Positions 41,184 through 48,841 of a stretch of 64,000 nucleotides of DNA are shown piece after piece (the first letter of the stretch is position 1; each line of letters opens with the position of its first letter). Below the pieces are notes generated by a model that saw nothing but the letters and a program-made list of their open reading frames with translations, was not told where the DNA came from and did no database searches. The stretch lies in assembly GCA_034667465.1 (NCBI GenBank), contig JAXDJV010000016.1, forward strand, positions 18,073-82,072. Reading direction: 5' to 3'. This DNA comes from JAOBAU01 sp034667465. GTDB lineage: Bacteria; Acidobacteriota; Thermoanaerobaculia; Gp7-AA8. The translations under genes and the position numbers were made by a program.

Positions 41184-43136
41184 ATGCTCAAGCTCATGCG
41201 CGACAGTTTCTCGCAACTGAAATGGATCCTGATCGCGATCGTCGCCGCGTTCATCTTCGGCTTCGTTTACTTCGACATGGGTCTCGGTGGCGGAAGCGCC
41301 AGCGCCTCGACCGACCAGCGTTCCTGGGCCGCGCGCGTGAACGGTGAGACCGTCACGTATCGCGAATTCGATCGCGCGGTTGCGATGACCGAAGATCAGT
41401 ACAAGCAGATGTACAAGCAGAACCTCACGCCCGAGATGCTCGCGCAGCTCGGCGTGCAGAAAGGCGTGCTCGACTCGCTCGTCGATCAGAAGCTCCTTCT
41501 TCAGGAAGCGAAGCGGCTGCATCTCGATGCGACTCCGGATGAAGTGCAGCGCCGTCTCCTGCAGGTGCCGACGCTGAATCCGAACGGCAAGTGGGTCGGC
41601 TCGGAGCTGTACACGCGCTTCTGCCAGCAGATGGGCTATTCGTCGCCGGCGGAGTTCGAGGACGAGCTGTCGCGCCAGATCACGCTCGAGAAGATGGACA
41701 GCGCGCTGCAGAACTCGATCGTCATCTCGCCGAAAGCGGCCGAGGCTGAGTACCGCCGCGTCACCGAAAACGCGAAGATCCGCTACGTCCTTTATCCCGC
41801 GGCGCGTGAAGCCGGCAACGTCAGCGTCAGCGATGCGGAGTTGCAGGCGTACTACAAGACCAACAGCGCGAAGTACGCGCACGGCGAACAGCGTGCCGTG
41901 AAGTACCTCGTCGCCGATACGACTCGCCTCCGCGCGCAGATCGTCCCGAGCGATGCCGACCTTCGCAAACGCTACGAGGCGTCGAAGGAAGACTTCAAGT
42001 CGCCGGAAGCGGCCCACATTCTCCACATCCTTATCAAGGTTGATCCGAACGCGACGCCGGACGTCGACGCGGCCGCTCGCGCGAAAGCCGAGTCGCTCGT
42101 GAAGCAGCTCCGCGCCGGTGCCGACTTTGCGAAGCTCGCGAAGGACAACTCCGGCGATCCCTCTTCGTCCGGCAAGGGCGGCGACATGGGCTTCGTCACC
42201 CGCGGCTCGACCGTCGAGCCGTTCGACTCCGCCGCATTCTCGATCGAGCTCAACAAGATCAGCGATCCGATCCGCTCCGCCGAGTACGGCTACCACATCA
42301 TCAAGGTGCTCGAGCGTCGCGAGCCGTCGTACCGCTCCTTCGATGAAGTGAAAGGCCAGCTGGCGATGCAGGTCGTCGATCAGATGTCGAAGGACCAGGC
42401 GCGCGAAGAGATCACGCGCATCAACTCGCGCATCAAAGAGGCGAAGCCGAAGACGACCGACGAGTTCGCGAAGTTCGCGAGCGACAAGGTCACGTCGAGC
42501 GATTCACTCTGGTTCGGCAAGGCCGATCCCATCCCCGGCCTCGGCAACAATCCGGCGCTCGCTTCGTGGGCGTTCTCCGCGAAACAGGGAGACATCGGCG
42601 AGATCATCGGCACGAATCGCGGTCCCGCCATTCCGTTCCTCTACGGCATTCGCACCGCCGGCATCACGCCGTACGCTGACGTGAAAGAGAAGGTTGCGGC
42701 CGACGCTCGTATCGAGAAGTCGCGCCAGCTCGCCATGCAGGCGCTGTCGCGCACGCTTCCCGTTGCGAACGTCGACGCGGCCGCCGCGAAGGTCGGTCTC
42801 CAGCCGGCCGAAACGACGCTCAGCCGTCAGGGCTACGTCTCCGGATTCAACGGTGACGTCACGCCGCTGATCGACGCCGCGATGAAAGCGACGGTCGGTC
42901 CGGTGAGCGGTCCGGTGTCGGTCGCGGAAGGCGCGGTCGTCTTCCAGGTGCTCGAACAGAAGAAGGTTGATTCGAAGCAGCTCGATGAAAATCGCACCGC
43001 GTATGCCGAGACTCTTCGCCAGCAGGAAGCGCGCAACCTTCGCAAGGTGCTGCTCGACCGGCTGAAGAAAGCGTCGAAGATCGAGATCAATCAGCAGGCC
43101 ATCAACCCGACCGGCGAACGGCCGTCGGAGAGCTGA
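41184..43136 (+). CDS. PpiD/SurA-like periplasmic folding factor (parvulin-type PPIase)
   Basis: 650 residues. N-terminal membrane anchor (KWILIAIVAAFIFGFVYFDM), a SurA_N/PpiD chaperone region, a parvulin domain at about 276-378 (AAHILHILIKVDP, GGDMGFVTRGSTVEPFDSAAF, EYGYHIIKV), and a long helical C-terminal part. This is PpiD architecture: an inner-membrane-anchored chaperone at the exit of the Sec translocon that helps outer-membrane proteins. The presence of a large outer-membrane protein at 48838 fits. The next gene begins 4 nt after its stop. Confidence 0.88.
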   Translation: MLKLMRDSFSQLKWILIAIVAAFIFGFVYFDMGLGGGSASASTDQRSWAARVNGETVTYREFDRAVAMTEDQYKQMYKQNLTPEMLAQLGVQKGVLDSLVDQKLLLQEAKRLHLDATPDEVQRRLLQVPTLNPNGKWVGSELYTRFCQQMGYSSPAEFEDELSRQITLEKMDSALQNSIVISPKAAEAEYRRVTENAKIRYVLYPAAREAGNVSVSDAELQAYYKTNSAKYAHGEQRAVKYLVADTTRLRAQIVPSDADLRKRYEASKEDFKSPEAAHILHILIKVDPNATPDVDAAARAKAESLVKQLRAGADFAKLAKDNSGDPSSSGKGGDMGFVTRGSTVEPFDSAAFSIELNKISDPIRSAEYGYHIIKVLERREPSYRSFDEVKGQLAMQVVDQMSKDQAREEITRINSRIKEAKPKTTDEFAKFASDKVTSSDSLWFGKADPIPGLGNNPALASWAFSAKQGDIGEIIGTNRGPAIPFLYGIRTAGITPYADVKEKVAADARIEKSRQLAMQALSRTLPVANVDAAAAKVGLQPAETTLSRQGYVSGFNGDVTPLIDAAMKATVGPVSGPVSVAEGAVVFQVLEQKKVDSKQLDENRTAYAETLRQQEARNLRKVLLDRLKKASKIEINQQAINPTGERPSES

Positions 43137-43140
43137 GCGG

Positions 43141-43548
43141 ATGGAGGAGATCACGGCCGCCTGGAACGAGCCCGCCATTCGCGTGCTCATGATGCCGCGC
43201 GACACGAACGCGCACGGCACCATCTTCGGCGGCGTGATCCTCTCCTACATCGATCAGGCGGGCGCGATCGAAGCCCGCCGCCAGGGCTGTCATCTGATGG
43301 TCACCGTTTCGATGGACAAGGTGGTGTTTCACCAGCCGGTCTTCGTCGGTGACCTCGTCAGTTTCTGGACTGAGACGACGCGCATCGGCAACACGTCGAT
43401 CACCGTGAAAGTCGTCTGCGAAGCGATCCGCGGCGAAAACCCCGGCGAGAAGGTGATCGTCACCGAGGCGTCGGTCGTTTACGTGAACGTCGGCAAAGAT
43501 CGCAAGCCGGCGCCGATCCGCCACCACGCCAACGCCTACCAGAGCTAA
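43141..43548 (+). CDS. Acyl-CoA thioesterase, YciA-like hotdog protein
   Basis: 135 residues, single hotdog domain. HGTIFGGVILSYIDQAGAIEA at about 25-45 holds the family's Asn/His and Asp catalytic region, and DKVVFHQPVFVGDLV is the second signature. It hydrolyses acyl-CoA; the chain length preferred cannot be inferred. The ATG at 43141 is 4 nt after the ppiD-like gene, so the two are probably co-transcribed. Its stop codon lies inside a perfect 13-bp dyad shared with rarA. Confidence 0.88.
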   Translation: MEEITAAWNEPAIRVLMMPRDTNAHGTIFGGVILSYIDQAGAIEARRQGCHLMVTVSMDKVVFHQPVFVGDLVSFWTETTRIGNTSITVKVVCEAIRGENPGEKVIVTEASVVYVNVGKDRKPAPIRHHANAYQS

Positions 43549-43590
43549 AGTCAACTTCCGGGGTCTGACCCCTTACTTTGACTTTAGCTC
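43542..43590. repeat. Dyad holding the ends of two convergent genes
   Basis: GAGCTAAAGTCAA (43542-43554) is perfectly complementary to TTGACTTTAGCTC (43578-43590). Inside, GGGGT (43560-43564) pairs with ACCCC (43568-43572). The stops of both the thioesterase (43546-43548) and rarA (43573-43575) are within it. No long T-run is present, but the hairpin is symmetrical and could act on both transcripts. Confidence 0.75.
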
Positions 43591-44901
43591 GCGAGCGGCG
43601 CGCATGGCGTCGAGGCGCTCCTTGATCTTCGCTTCGGCGCCGATCTCTTTCGGCTCGTAGAAGCGGCGGCCTTTCAGCGCTTCCGGCAGGCAGTCCATTG
43701 CCGCGGTCTGTTCGGCGAAGTCGTGCGCGTACTGATAGCCGCTGCCGTAGCCGAGGTTTTTCATCAGGCGCGTCGGCGCGTTGCGGATGTGCAGCGGGAC
43801 CGGCGGATTGTCGCCCTGACGCACTTCGCTGACCGCTTCGCCGTAGCCGACGTACGCGGCGTTCGACTTCGGCGCCGCGGCGAGATAAGCAACGTACTGC
43901 GCGAGCGCGACGCCGGCTTCGGGCATGCCGAGGAAGTGAACGGTTTGCTGCACCGCGATGCCGAGGATGAGCGCCTGCGGATCGGCGTTGCCGATGTCTT
44001 CGGACGCTGCGCGGACGAGCCGGCGCGCGAGATACATCGGATCTTCGCCGCCTTCGAGCATGCGCACGAGCCAGTAAACGGCTGCGTCGGCGTCGCCGTT
44101 ACGCAGCGATTTGTGCAGCGCCGAGATGATGTTGTAGTGCTCGTCGCCCGACTTGTCGTACATCAGCGAGCGGCGCTGCAGGATCGTCTTCACCTTTTCG
44201 GCGTCGATCGGCGAGTCGGTCGTCGCGGCGGTTTCAACAACGAGCTGCAGCGAGTTGAGCGCCTGCCGCGCGTCGCCGGCCGATGTCGCGGCCATGAAAT
44301 CGAGCGCGTCGTCGGCGATGACGATCCCGTATTTCTTCACTGACGGATCGTCGACGGCGCGGCGAAGAATCTCCATCACCTGCTCGCGTTCCAGCGCCGG
44401 CAGCACGACGACTTTGCTGCGCGACAGCAGCGCCGAGTTCACTTCGAACGACGGGTTCTCGGTCGTCGCGCCGATCAGGATGATGTCGCCCGCTTCGACG
44501 TACGGCAGAAACGCATCCTGCTGCGCTTTGTTGAAGCGATGGATCTCGTCGATGAAGACGATGGTCTTGCCGCCGCGCGTTTTGCGCGCGTCTTCCATCA
44601 GCGCGCGGATGTCTTTGATCCCTGTCGACGTGGCAGAGAACGTGACGAAGCGCGCCTGAGTCGTCTTCGCGATGATGCGCGCCAGTGTCGTCTTGCCGGA
44701 GCCGGGCGGACCCCAGAAGATCATCGACGGGATGCGATCGTTCTCGATGGCGTTGCGGAGAAAGCGTCCTTCGCCGAGGAGCTCTTCGAGGCCGATCACT
44801 TCCGATAAGGAGGAGGGACGCAGCCGTTCCGGCAGCGGCTGATCGCGCGTCGGCACAGCCGCGGGAGAAAACGAGTCGCCGCCGAAGAGGTTCCCGGTCA
44901 T
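43573..44901 (-). CDS. rarA: Replication-associated recombination ATPase RarA (MgsA)
   Basis: 442 residues. AAA+ ATPase related to clamp loaders, acting at stalled forks. Walker A GPPGSGKT (64-71), Walker B IVFIDEIHRFNK, sensor GATTENPSFEVN, and the MgsA C-terminal tetramerisation domain (DPMYLARRLVRAASEDIGNA). It starts 11 nt after the ilvA stop. Confidence 0.94.
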   Translation of the reverse strand: MTGNLFGGDSFSPAAVPTRDQPLPERLRPSSLSEVIGLEELLGEGRFLRNAIENDRIPSMIFWGPPGSGKTTLARIIAKTTQARFVTFSATSTGIKDIRALMEDARKTRGGKTIVFIDEIHRFNKAQQDAFLPYVEAGDIILIGATTENPSFEVNSALLSRSKVVVLPALEREQVMEILRRAVDDPSVKKYGIVIADDALDFMAATSAGDARQALNSLQLVVETAATTDSPIDAEKVKTILQRRSLMYDKSGDEHYNIISALHKSLRNGDADAAVYWLVRMLEGGEDPMYLARRLVRAASEDIGNADPQALILGIAVQQTVHFLGMPEAGVALAQYVAYLAAAPKSNAAYVGYGEAVSEVRQGDNPPVPLHIRNAPTRLMKNLGYGSGYQYAHDFAEQTAAMDCLPEALKGRRFYEPKEIGAEAKIKERLDAMRAARELKSK

Positions 44902-44912
44902 TGCGGTGCAGG

Positions 44913-45872
44913 CTATCCCAGCAACCGGAAGTCCAGGTTTCCGCCGCTGATGACGATTGCTGTCGGGCCGGTCGGTTTGATCGTGCCGTTGAGCAGCGCC
45001 GCGATTCCGAGCGCGCCGGTCGGCTCAATGACGAGCTTGGTGCGATACATCGCGAAGCGGAGCGCGTCGATGAGCATTTCGTCGTCGACGCTGACCACAT
45101 CGCGCACCCGTTCGCGGATGACTTCGAAGTTGCGCTCGCCGATCGCCAGCGTTCGTGCGCCGTCGGCAATCGTCGTCGGAGGATTGATGGTGACGATGTG
45201 ACCGCTGCGGAATGATTGCTCGCCGTCGTTGCCCGCGCGCGGCTCGACGCCGAAGACGGCGATGCCGGGACGGAGCGAGGTCGCGGCGATCGCGGTGCCG
45301 GAGAGGAGTCCGCCTCCGCCGAGCGGCGTGACGATCGTGGTGACGTCCGGCCACTCTTCGACGATCTCGAGTCCGACCGTTCCGGCGCCGGCCATGATCC
45401 GCTCGTCATCGAACGGCGGAATGACGGACGCACCGGTTTTCGCGGCGATCTCGCGCGCGACCGTATCGCGCGTCGCGGAAGTGACGCCGGCCGTAACGAC
45501 CGTCGCGCCATACGCTTCCGTCGCCGCGACTTTCGACTCGTTCGAGCCTTCCGGCATCACGATCGTCGCCGTCATTCCGAGCAGTTTCGCGGCAAGCGCT
45601 ACGCCCTGCGCGTGGTTTCCGGAGGAGAATGCAACGACGCCGCGGCTGCGCTCGTCATCTGAGAGACTGAGCAGCGCGTTCATCGCTCCACGGATCTTGA
45701 AAGAGCCGGCGCGCTGCAGGTTTTCGCACTTCAGACGGATCTCGACGCCGATTCTTTCCGAAAGTGAATGACTTGCGAGGAGGGGCGTGCGGTGGATCCA
45801 GGGACGGATGCGGTCGGCGGCTGCGCGCACGTCCGCCAGTTCGACTGCGGCGCGGATATTTGAAGAACTCAC
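44913..45872 (-). CDS. ilvA: Threonine/serine dehydratase, PLP-dependent
   Basis: 319 residues, type II PLP fold. It deaminates threonine to 2-oxobutyrate, or acts on serine. PLP lysine in GSFKIRGAMNAL at residue 59; SSGNHAQGVALAAK; phosphate-binding loop GGGGLLSG; C-terminal SGGNLDF. It lacks the C-terminal ACT regulatory domain of the long biosynthetic IlvA, so it resembles the short TdcB, serine dehydratase or serine racemase type; the symbol is tentative. The start is GTG at 45872, 7 nt after a TATACT box. Confidence 0.85.
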   Translation of the reverse strand: MSSSNIRAAVELADVRAAADRIRPWIHRTPLLASHSLSERIGVEIRLKCENLQRAGSFKIRGAMNALLSLSDDERSRGVVAFSSGNHAQGVALAAKLLGMTATIVMPEGSNESKVAATEAYGATVVTAGVTSATRDTVAREIAAKTGASVIPPFDDERIMAGAGTVGLEIVEEWPDVTTIVTPLGGGGLLSGTAIAATSLRPGIAVFGVEPRAGNDGEQSFRSGHIVTINPPTTIADGARTLAIGERNFEVIRERVRDVVSVDDEMLIDALRFAMYRTKLVIEPTGALGIAALLNGTIKPTGPTAIVISGGNLDFRLLG

Positions 45873-45879
45873 CGGGCTT

Positions 45880-45885
45880 AGTATA
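45880..45885 (-). promoter_or_regulatory. -10 box (TATACT) of ilvA, overlapping a + strand -10 box
   Basis: The minus strand reads TATACT at 45885-45880, 7 nt before the GTG of ilvA. The + strand reads TATAAA at 45882-45887, which could serve the Ig-repeat gene with a 90-nt leader. Both boxes share the same bases. Confidence 0.45.
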
Positions 45886-45919
45886 AACTCGCCCGTAAAC
45901 GTAAGTGGATCGGCGTTTT

Positions 45920-45964
45920 CCTGGCAGCCGCTTCGTTGAAGTGTAAACCGCCAGGGGGCTTTTT
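45920..45964 (+). terminator. Terminator-like hairpin in the leader of the Ig-repeat gene
   Basis: CCTGGC (45920-45925) pairs with GCCAGG (45950-45955), with inner CTTC/GAAG, then GGGC and five T (45960-45964). It stands 20 nt before the ATG at 45984. The stem is short with a long loop, so attenuation is only a possibility. Confidence 0.35.
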
Positions 45965-45983
45965 CGGGTTGGAGGTTGGGGTT

Positions 45984-47588
45984 ATGTGGAGATGGGTTAC
46001 CCGCGGCCTGGTTCTCACCGTCGTTGCTGCATTACTGACGCCTGCATTGCTGGCGCAGGATTTCATCGGAGTTCTCGATTCCCCCGATCCGACCGTCCCG
46101 CAGTCCGGGATGGTTCTGGTGAAGGGTTGGGCAATCGATCCGCAGCAGATCTCGAAGGTCGAGCTGTATGTCGATGATCAGTTCCAGCATCGGCTGACTC
46201 GCTTTCAGCCGCTGATCGACGTCGTCGAGGCCTATCCGAACTATCCCGGCATTCACAACATCGCACCCGGTTTCCAGACCGCGTTCATGGCCAGCCGTTT
46301 CTCGAACGGCGCGCACACGGTGTTCGTGAAGGTGACGACCGGCGATAACCGCGTCTTCGAAGTCGGCCGCCGCACGATTCAGGTCGACAACACGATCAAT
46401 CAGTCGCCATTCGGCAGCCTCGACATTCCGGACGGATCGGCAGCCTTCAACGCCAGCAACTCGTTCCCGGTCGTCGGCTGGGCGACAGACACCGACGGCA
46501 TCGCGCGCGTCGACGTGCAGATCGATGACGGCAACCTGCAGCCGGTGATGTACGGCGACGCACGTCCCGACGTCGGCAATGCCTATCCCGATTTCCCGGC
46601 CGCGCTCTTCAGCGGTTACATCGCGAACATCGATACGACGCGCATTCAGGACGGCGTCCACACGCTGACCGTCCGTGCCACCGATCGCCTCGGCCTCTCA
46701 CGACTGATCGGGCGTCGCGTCATCCAGATTCTCAACACCGAGCTGAACCTCAAGCCGTTCGGTTATCTCGACGAGCCGAAGCGCGACGCCGTGCTTTACG
46801 GCAACCGCTGCGGCCTGCAGCCGATCGTCTCGCCGCCGGTCAATCCTTCCTCGCACATCACGCCGGTTCGCGGCTGGGCTCTCGACCTCGGCACGCGCGC
46901 TTCGAACACTGGCGGCATCTCGTACGTCGAGCTCGTCATCGACGGCGTCCGCTGGTACTCGACCGACGACTGCCGCTACAACACGATCTTCCAGACCGAA
47001 GTGAACTGCTACGGCCGTCCGCGTTATGACGTGCAGCGTTACTACCCGAACTATCCCGACGTGCCGCGTGCAGGTTTCCTCTTCACGATGGACGTCGGCG
47101 CGTTGCTCGCCAGCGGCGTCCGTCCCGGCTCGCATCGCATCAAGGTTCGCGTGGGCGACGTCAGCGGTACGTTCGCCGACATCCCGGATCGTGACGGCAT
47201 CCCGGTCACGTTCATCTGCTCGGAAAATCACGGCGCCGACGCCGGCATCGGCTTTATCGACGTGCCGACGACGTACGACTACGTGAAGGGCAAATTGATG
47301 CTTCAGGGATGGGCGCTGCAGGAACAGGGCGCGCTGCAGGCCGTCGAGATCTTCATCGACGGCGATTACTTCGGCGACGCGCAATACGGTTTCCCGCGCA
47401 CCGACGTGCAGCAGCAGTATCCGTTCGTCTTCAACAGCACCAACTCCGGCTGGCGCTTCGAGGTCGATACGACCAAGCTTTCGAACACGCGTCACCGTGT
47501 GACGGTCCGCACGCGCCTCCTGAACCAGGAGCGCACCGAGATCGGTTCGGTCGACTTCTACGTGAACAATCCCAACGCTACGCCCTGA
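45984..47588 (+). CDS. Secreted protein with four Ig-like repeats
   Basis: 534 residues. Signal peptide WVTRGLVLTVVAALLTPALLAQ, then four repeats at about 27-136, 142-249, 258-409 and 421-528. Each begins with a G-x-(L/I)-D-x-P motif (FIGVLDSP, PFGSLDIP, PFGYLDEP, GIGFIDVP), contains GWA, a V-D/E strand with IDG/IDD, a (R)xDVxxxYP turn, and ends G-x-H-x-(L/V)-x-V. This resembles bacterial Ig-like or beta-sandwich surface proteins. The third repeat has extra Cys residues that could form disulfides. The ATG at 45984 is chosen for GGAGG upstream and the signal peptide. Function is unknown; adhesion is a guess. Confidence 0.8.
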   Translation: MWRWVTRGLVLTVVAALLTPALLAQDFIGVLDSPDPTVPQSGMVLVKGWAIDPQQISKVELYVDDQFQHRLTRFQPLIDVVEAYPNYPGIHNIAPGFQTAFMASRFSNGAHTVFVKVTTGDNRVFEVGRRTIQVDNTINQSPFGSLDIPDGSAAFNASNSFPVVGWATDTDGIARVDVQIDDGNLQPVMYGDARPDVGNAYPDFPAALFSGYIANIDTTRIQDGVHTLTVRATDRLGLSRLIGRRVIQILNTELNLKPFGYLDEPKRDAVLYGNRCGLQPIVSPPVNPSSHITPVRGWALDLGTRASNTGGISYVELVIDGVRWYSTDDCRYNTIFQTEVNCYGRPRYDVQRYYPNYPDVPRAGFLFTMDVGALLASGVRPGSHRIKVRVGDVSGTFADIPDRDGIPVTFICSENHGADAGIGFIDVPTTYDYVKGKLMLQGWALQEQGALQAVEIFIDGDYFGDAQYGFPRTDVQQQYPFVFNSTNSGWRFEVDTTKLSNTRHRVTVRTRLLNQERTEIGSVDFYVNNPNATP

Positions 47589-47613
47589 GCCGCGCCCATT
47601 CGCGGATGTGACG

Positions 47614-47641
47614 AAAAGCCCGGCGGAAACGCCGGGCTTTT
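47614..47641. terminator. Bidirectional terminator after the Ig-repeat gene
   Basis: AAAAGCCCGGCG (47614-47625), tetraloop GAAA, CGCCGGGCTTTT (47630-47641). A perfect 12-bp stem with flanking A- and T-runs ends the Ig-repeat transcript. Confidence 0.92.
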
Positions 47642-47674
47642 CAATTTTGCGGAGTGAGCGTCGTATAGCGGATC

Positions 47675-48841
47675 ATGATCGCGCGTCTCTTCCTCTTCTC
47701 TCTCGCCTTCGCGGAGCTGCTCCGTCCAACAGGTCTGCACTCGGTTGGCCGGATCATCTATGCGTGGCGCGCGGCGTCGCAGCGCGAAGTGCGCGTCGAT
47801 CTTTTTTACCCCGCAACGAAGCCGCGCGGCGCGAAACGGGCGCCGTATTTTCCTGACGTCGATCTCATCGAGCGCTGGACGGACGAGCACTTCGAGAAAG
47901 GTTATCTGCGCGCCGAGTTCGGCGCGTCGTATCCGCTGCTGCGGACGATTCGCACGCATTCGTACGATCGCGCGCCTGCCGCGAAGTCGCCGCACCGATT
48001 CCCGGTCGTGGTCTTCTCGCACGGCGGCGGCATCAACGTGCTGCAGTACACGACGCTGATCGAGGAGCTGGCCAGTCACGGATACGTCGTCGCCGCCGTC
48101 GAGCATCCGGACGATGCGGGACTCGTCGTTTTTCCCGGCGGCCGCGTCGTAGAACAATCGGGATGGGACGCCGACGCGAAGCGGACAGCGGAAGAACGGA
48201 CGGCCTTTCATCGCGAGCGTCACGAAGTCGACGCGCGCGACAACGCGTTCGTCCTCGATCAGCTCGCGCGAATCAGCGACGGCACGATCGCTTCACCGTT
48301 GCGCGGTCGCATCGATCTCTCTCACGCGTTCGCAATCGGTCACTCGCTTGGCGGAAAGGCGTCGGTCGTTTCGTGCGCAACCGATCGGCGCTGGAGCGCC
48401 TGCGTGAATCTCGACGGCGGGCTCGATGCCGGCGATCGTTATCCGCGCGTCGACAAGCCGCTGCTGGCAATCTTCGGTGCGCCGTCGCCGGTGAAGCTGC
48501 CGATCGAATCGGAAGAACAGTTTCGGCAACGTCGCGTGCGGAACGCGACGTTCCTCACATCGCAAAGCCATCGCGATCTCGTCGCGCAATACCGGGACGT
48601 CGTGACGCCGGGCGCCATCGCTTACATCTCCAGTCCAGGCTTCAGTCACTTCGCTTACTACGATCTCGTGCAGCCGGACGCGGAGCGGTGGGGCGCAACG
48701 CCGGAGCGCAACGCGCGCAACCTCGCGATCGTTCGAAAGACGATGCTCGCGTTTCTCGGCTCGGTGCGAAAGTGTGGGAGCGGCCACTGCGGCCGCCCAA
48801 CTTCCACACCGGAAGTCACGTATGTACCGATCGGGAACTAG
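47675..48841 (+). CDS. Alpha/beta hydrolase, PAF-acetylhydrolase-like
   Basis: 388 residues with an N-terminal hydrophobic segment (MIARLFLFSLAFAELL) that may be a signal. Oxyanion region FPVVVFSHGGGIN, nucleophile elbow AIGHSLGGKAS, and a late SHFAYYD with the likely catalytic His are visible. The fold resembles platelet-activating-factor acetylhydrolase or chlorophyllase-like lipases. The last 25 or so residues (RKCGSGHCGRPTSTP...) are read from a palindrome at 48772-48809 and do not look like hydrolase sequence. TATAGC is 5 nt before the ATG. The stop overlaps the convergent outer-membrane protein gene. Confidence 0.75.
   Translation: MIARLFLFSLAFAELLRPTGLHSVGRIIYAWRAASQREVRVDLFYPATKPRGAKRAPYFPDVDLIERWTDEHFEKGYLRAEFGASYPLLRTIRTHSYDRAPAAKSPHRFPVVVFSHGGGINVLQYTTLIEELASHGYVVAAVEHPDDAGLVVFPGGRVVEQSGWDADAKRTAEERTAFHRERHEVDARDNAFVLDQLARISDGTIASPLRGRIDLSHAFAIGHSLGGKASVVSCATDRRWSACVNLDGGLDAGDRYPRVDKPLLAIFGAPSPVKLPIESEEQFRQRRVRNATFLTSQSHRDLVAQYRDVVTPGAIAYISSPGFSHFAYYDLVQPDAERWGATPERNARNLAIVRKTMLAFLGSVRKCGSGHCGRPTSTPEVTYVPIGN
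48772..48809. repeat. GTGTGG/CCACAC dyad at the hydrolase 3' end, family D
   Basis: GTGTGG (48772-48777) pairs with CCACAC (48804-48809); GCGGCC (48780-48785) pairs with GGCCGC (48791-48796). It is translated as part of the hydrolase C-terminus. Related in layout to 2812-2869. Confidence 0.6.
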
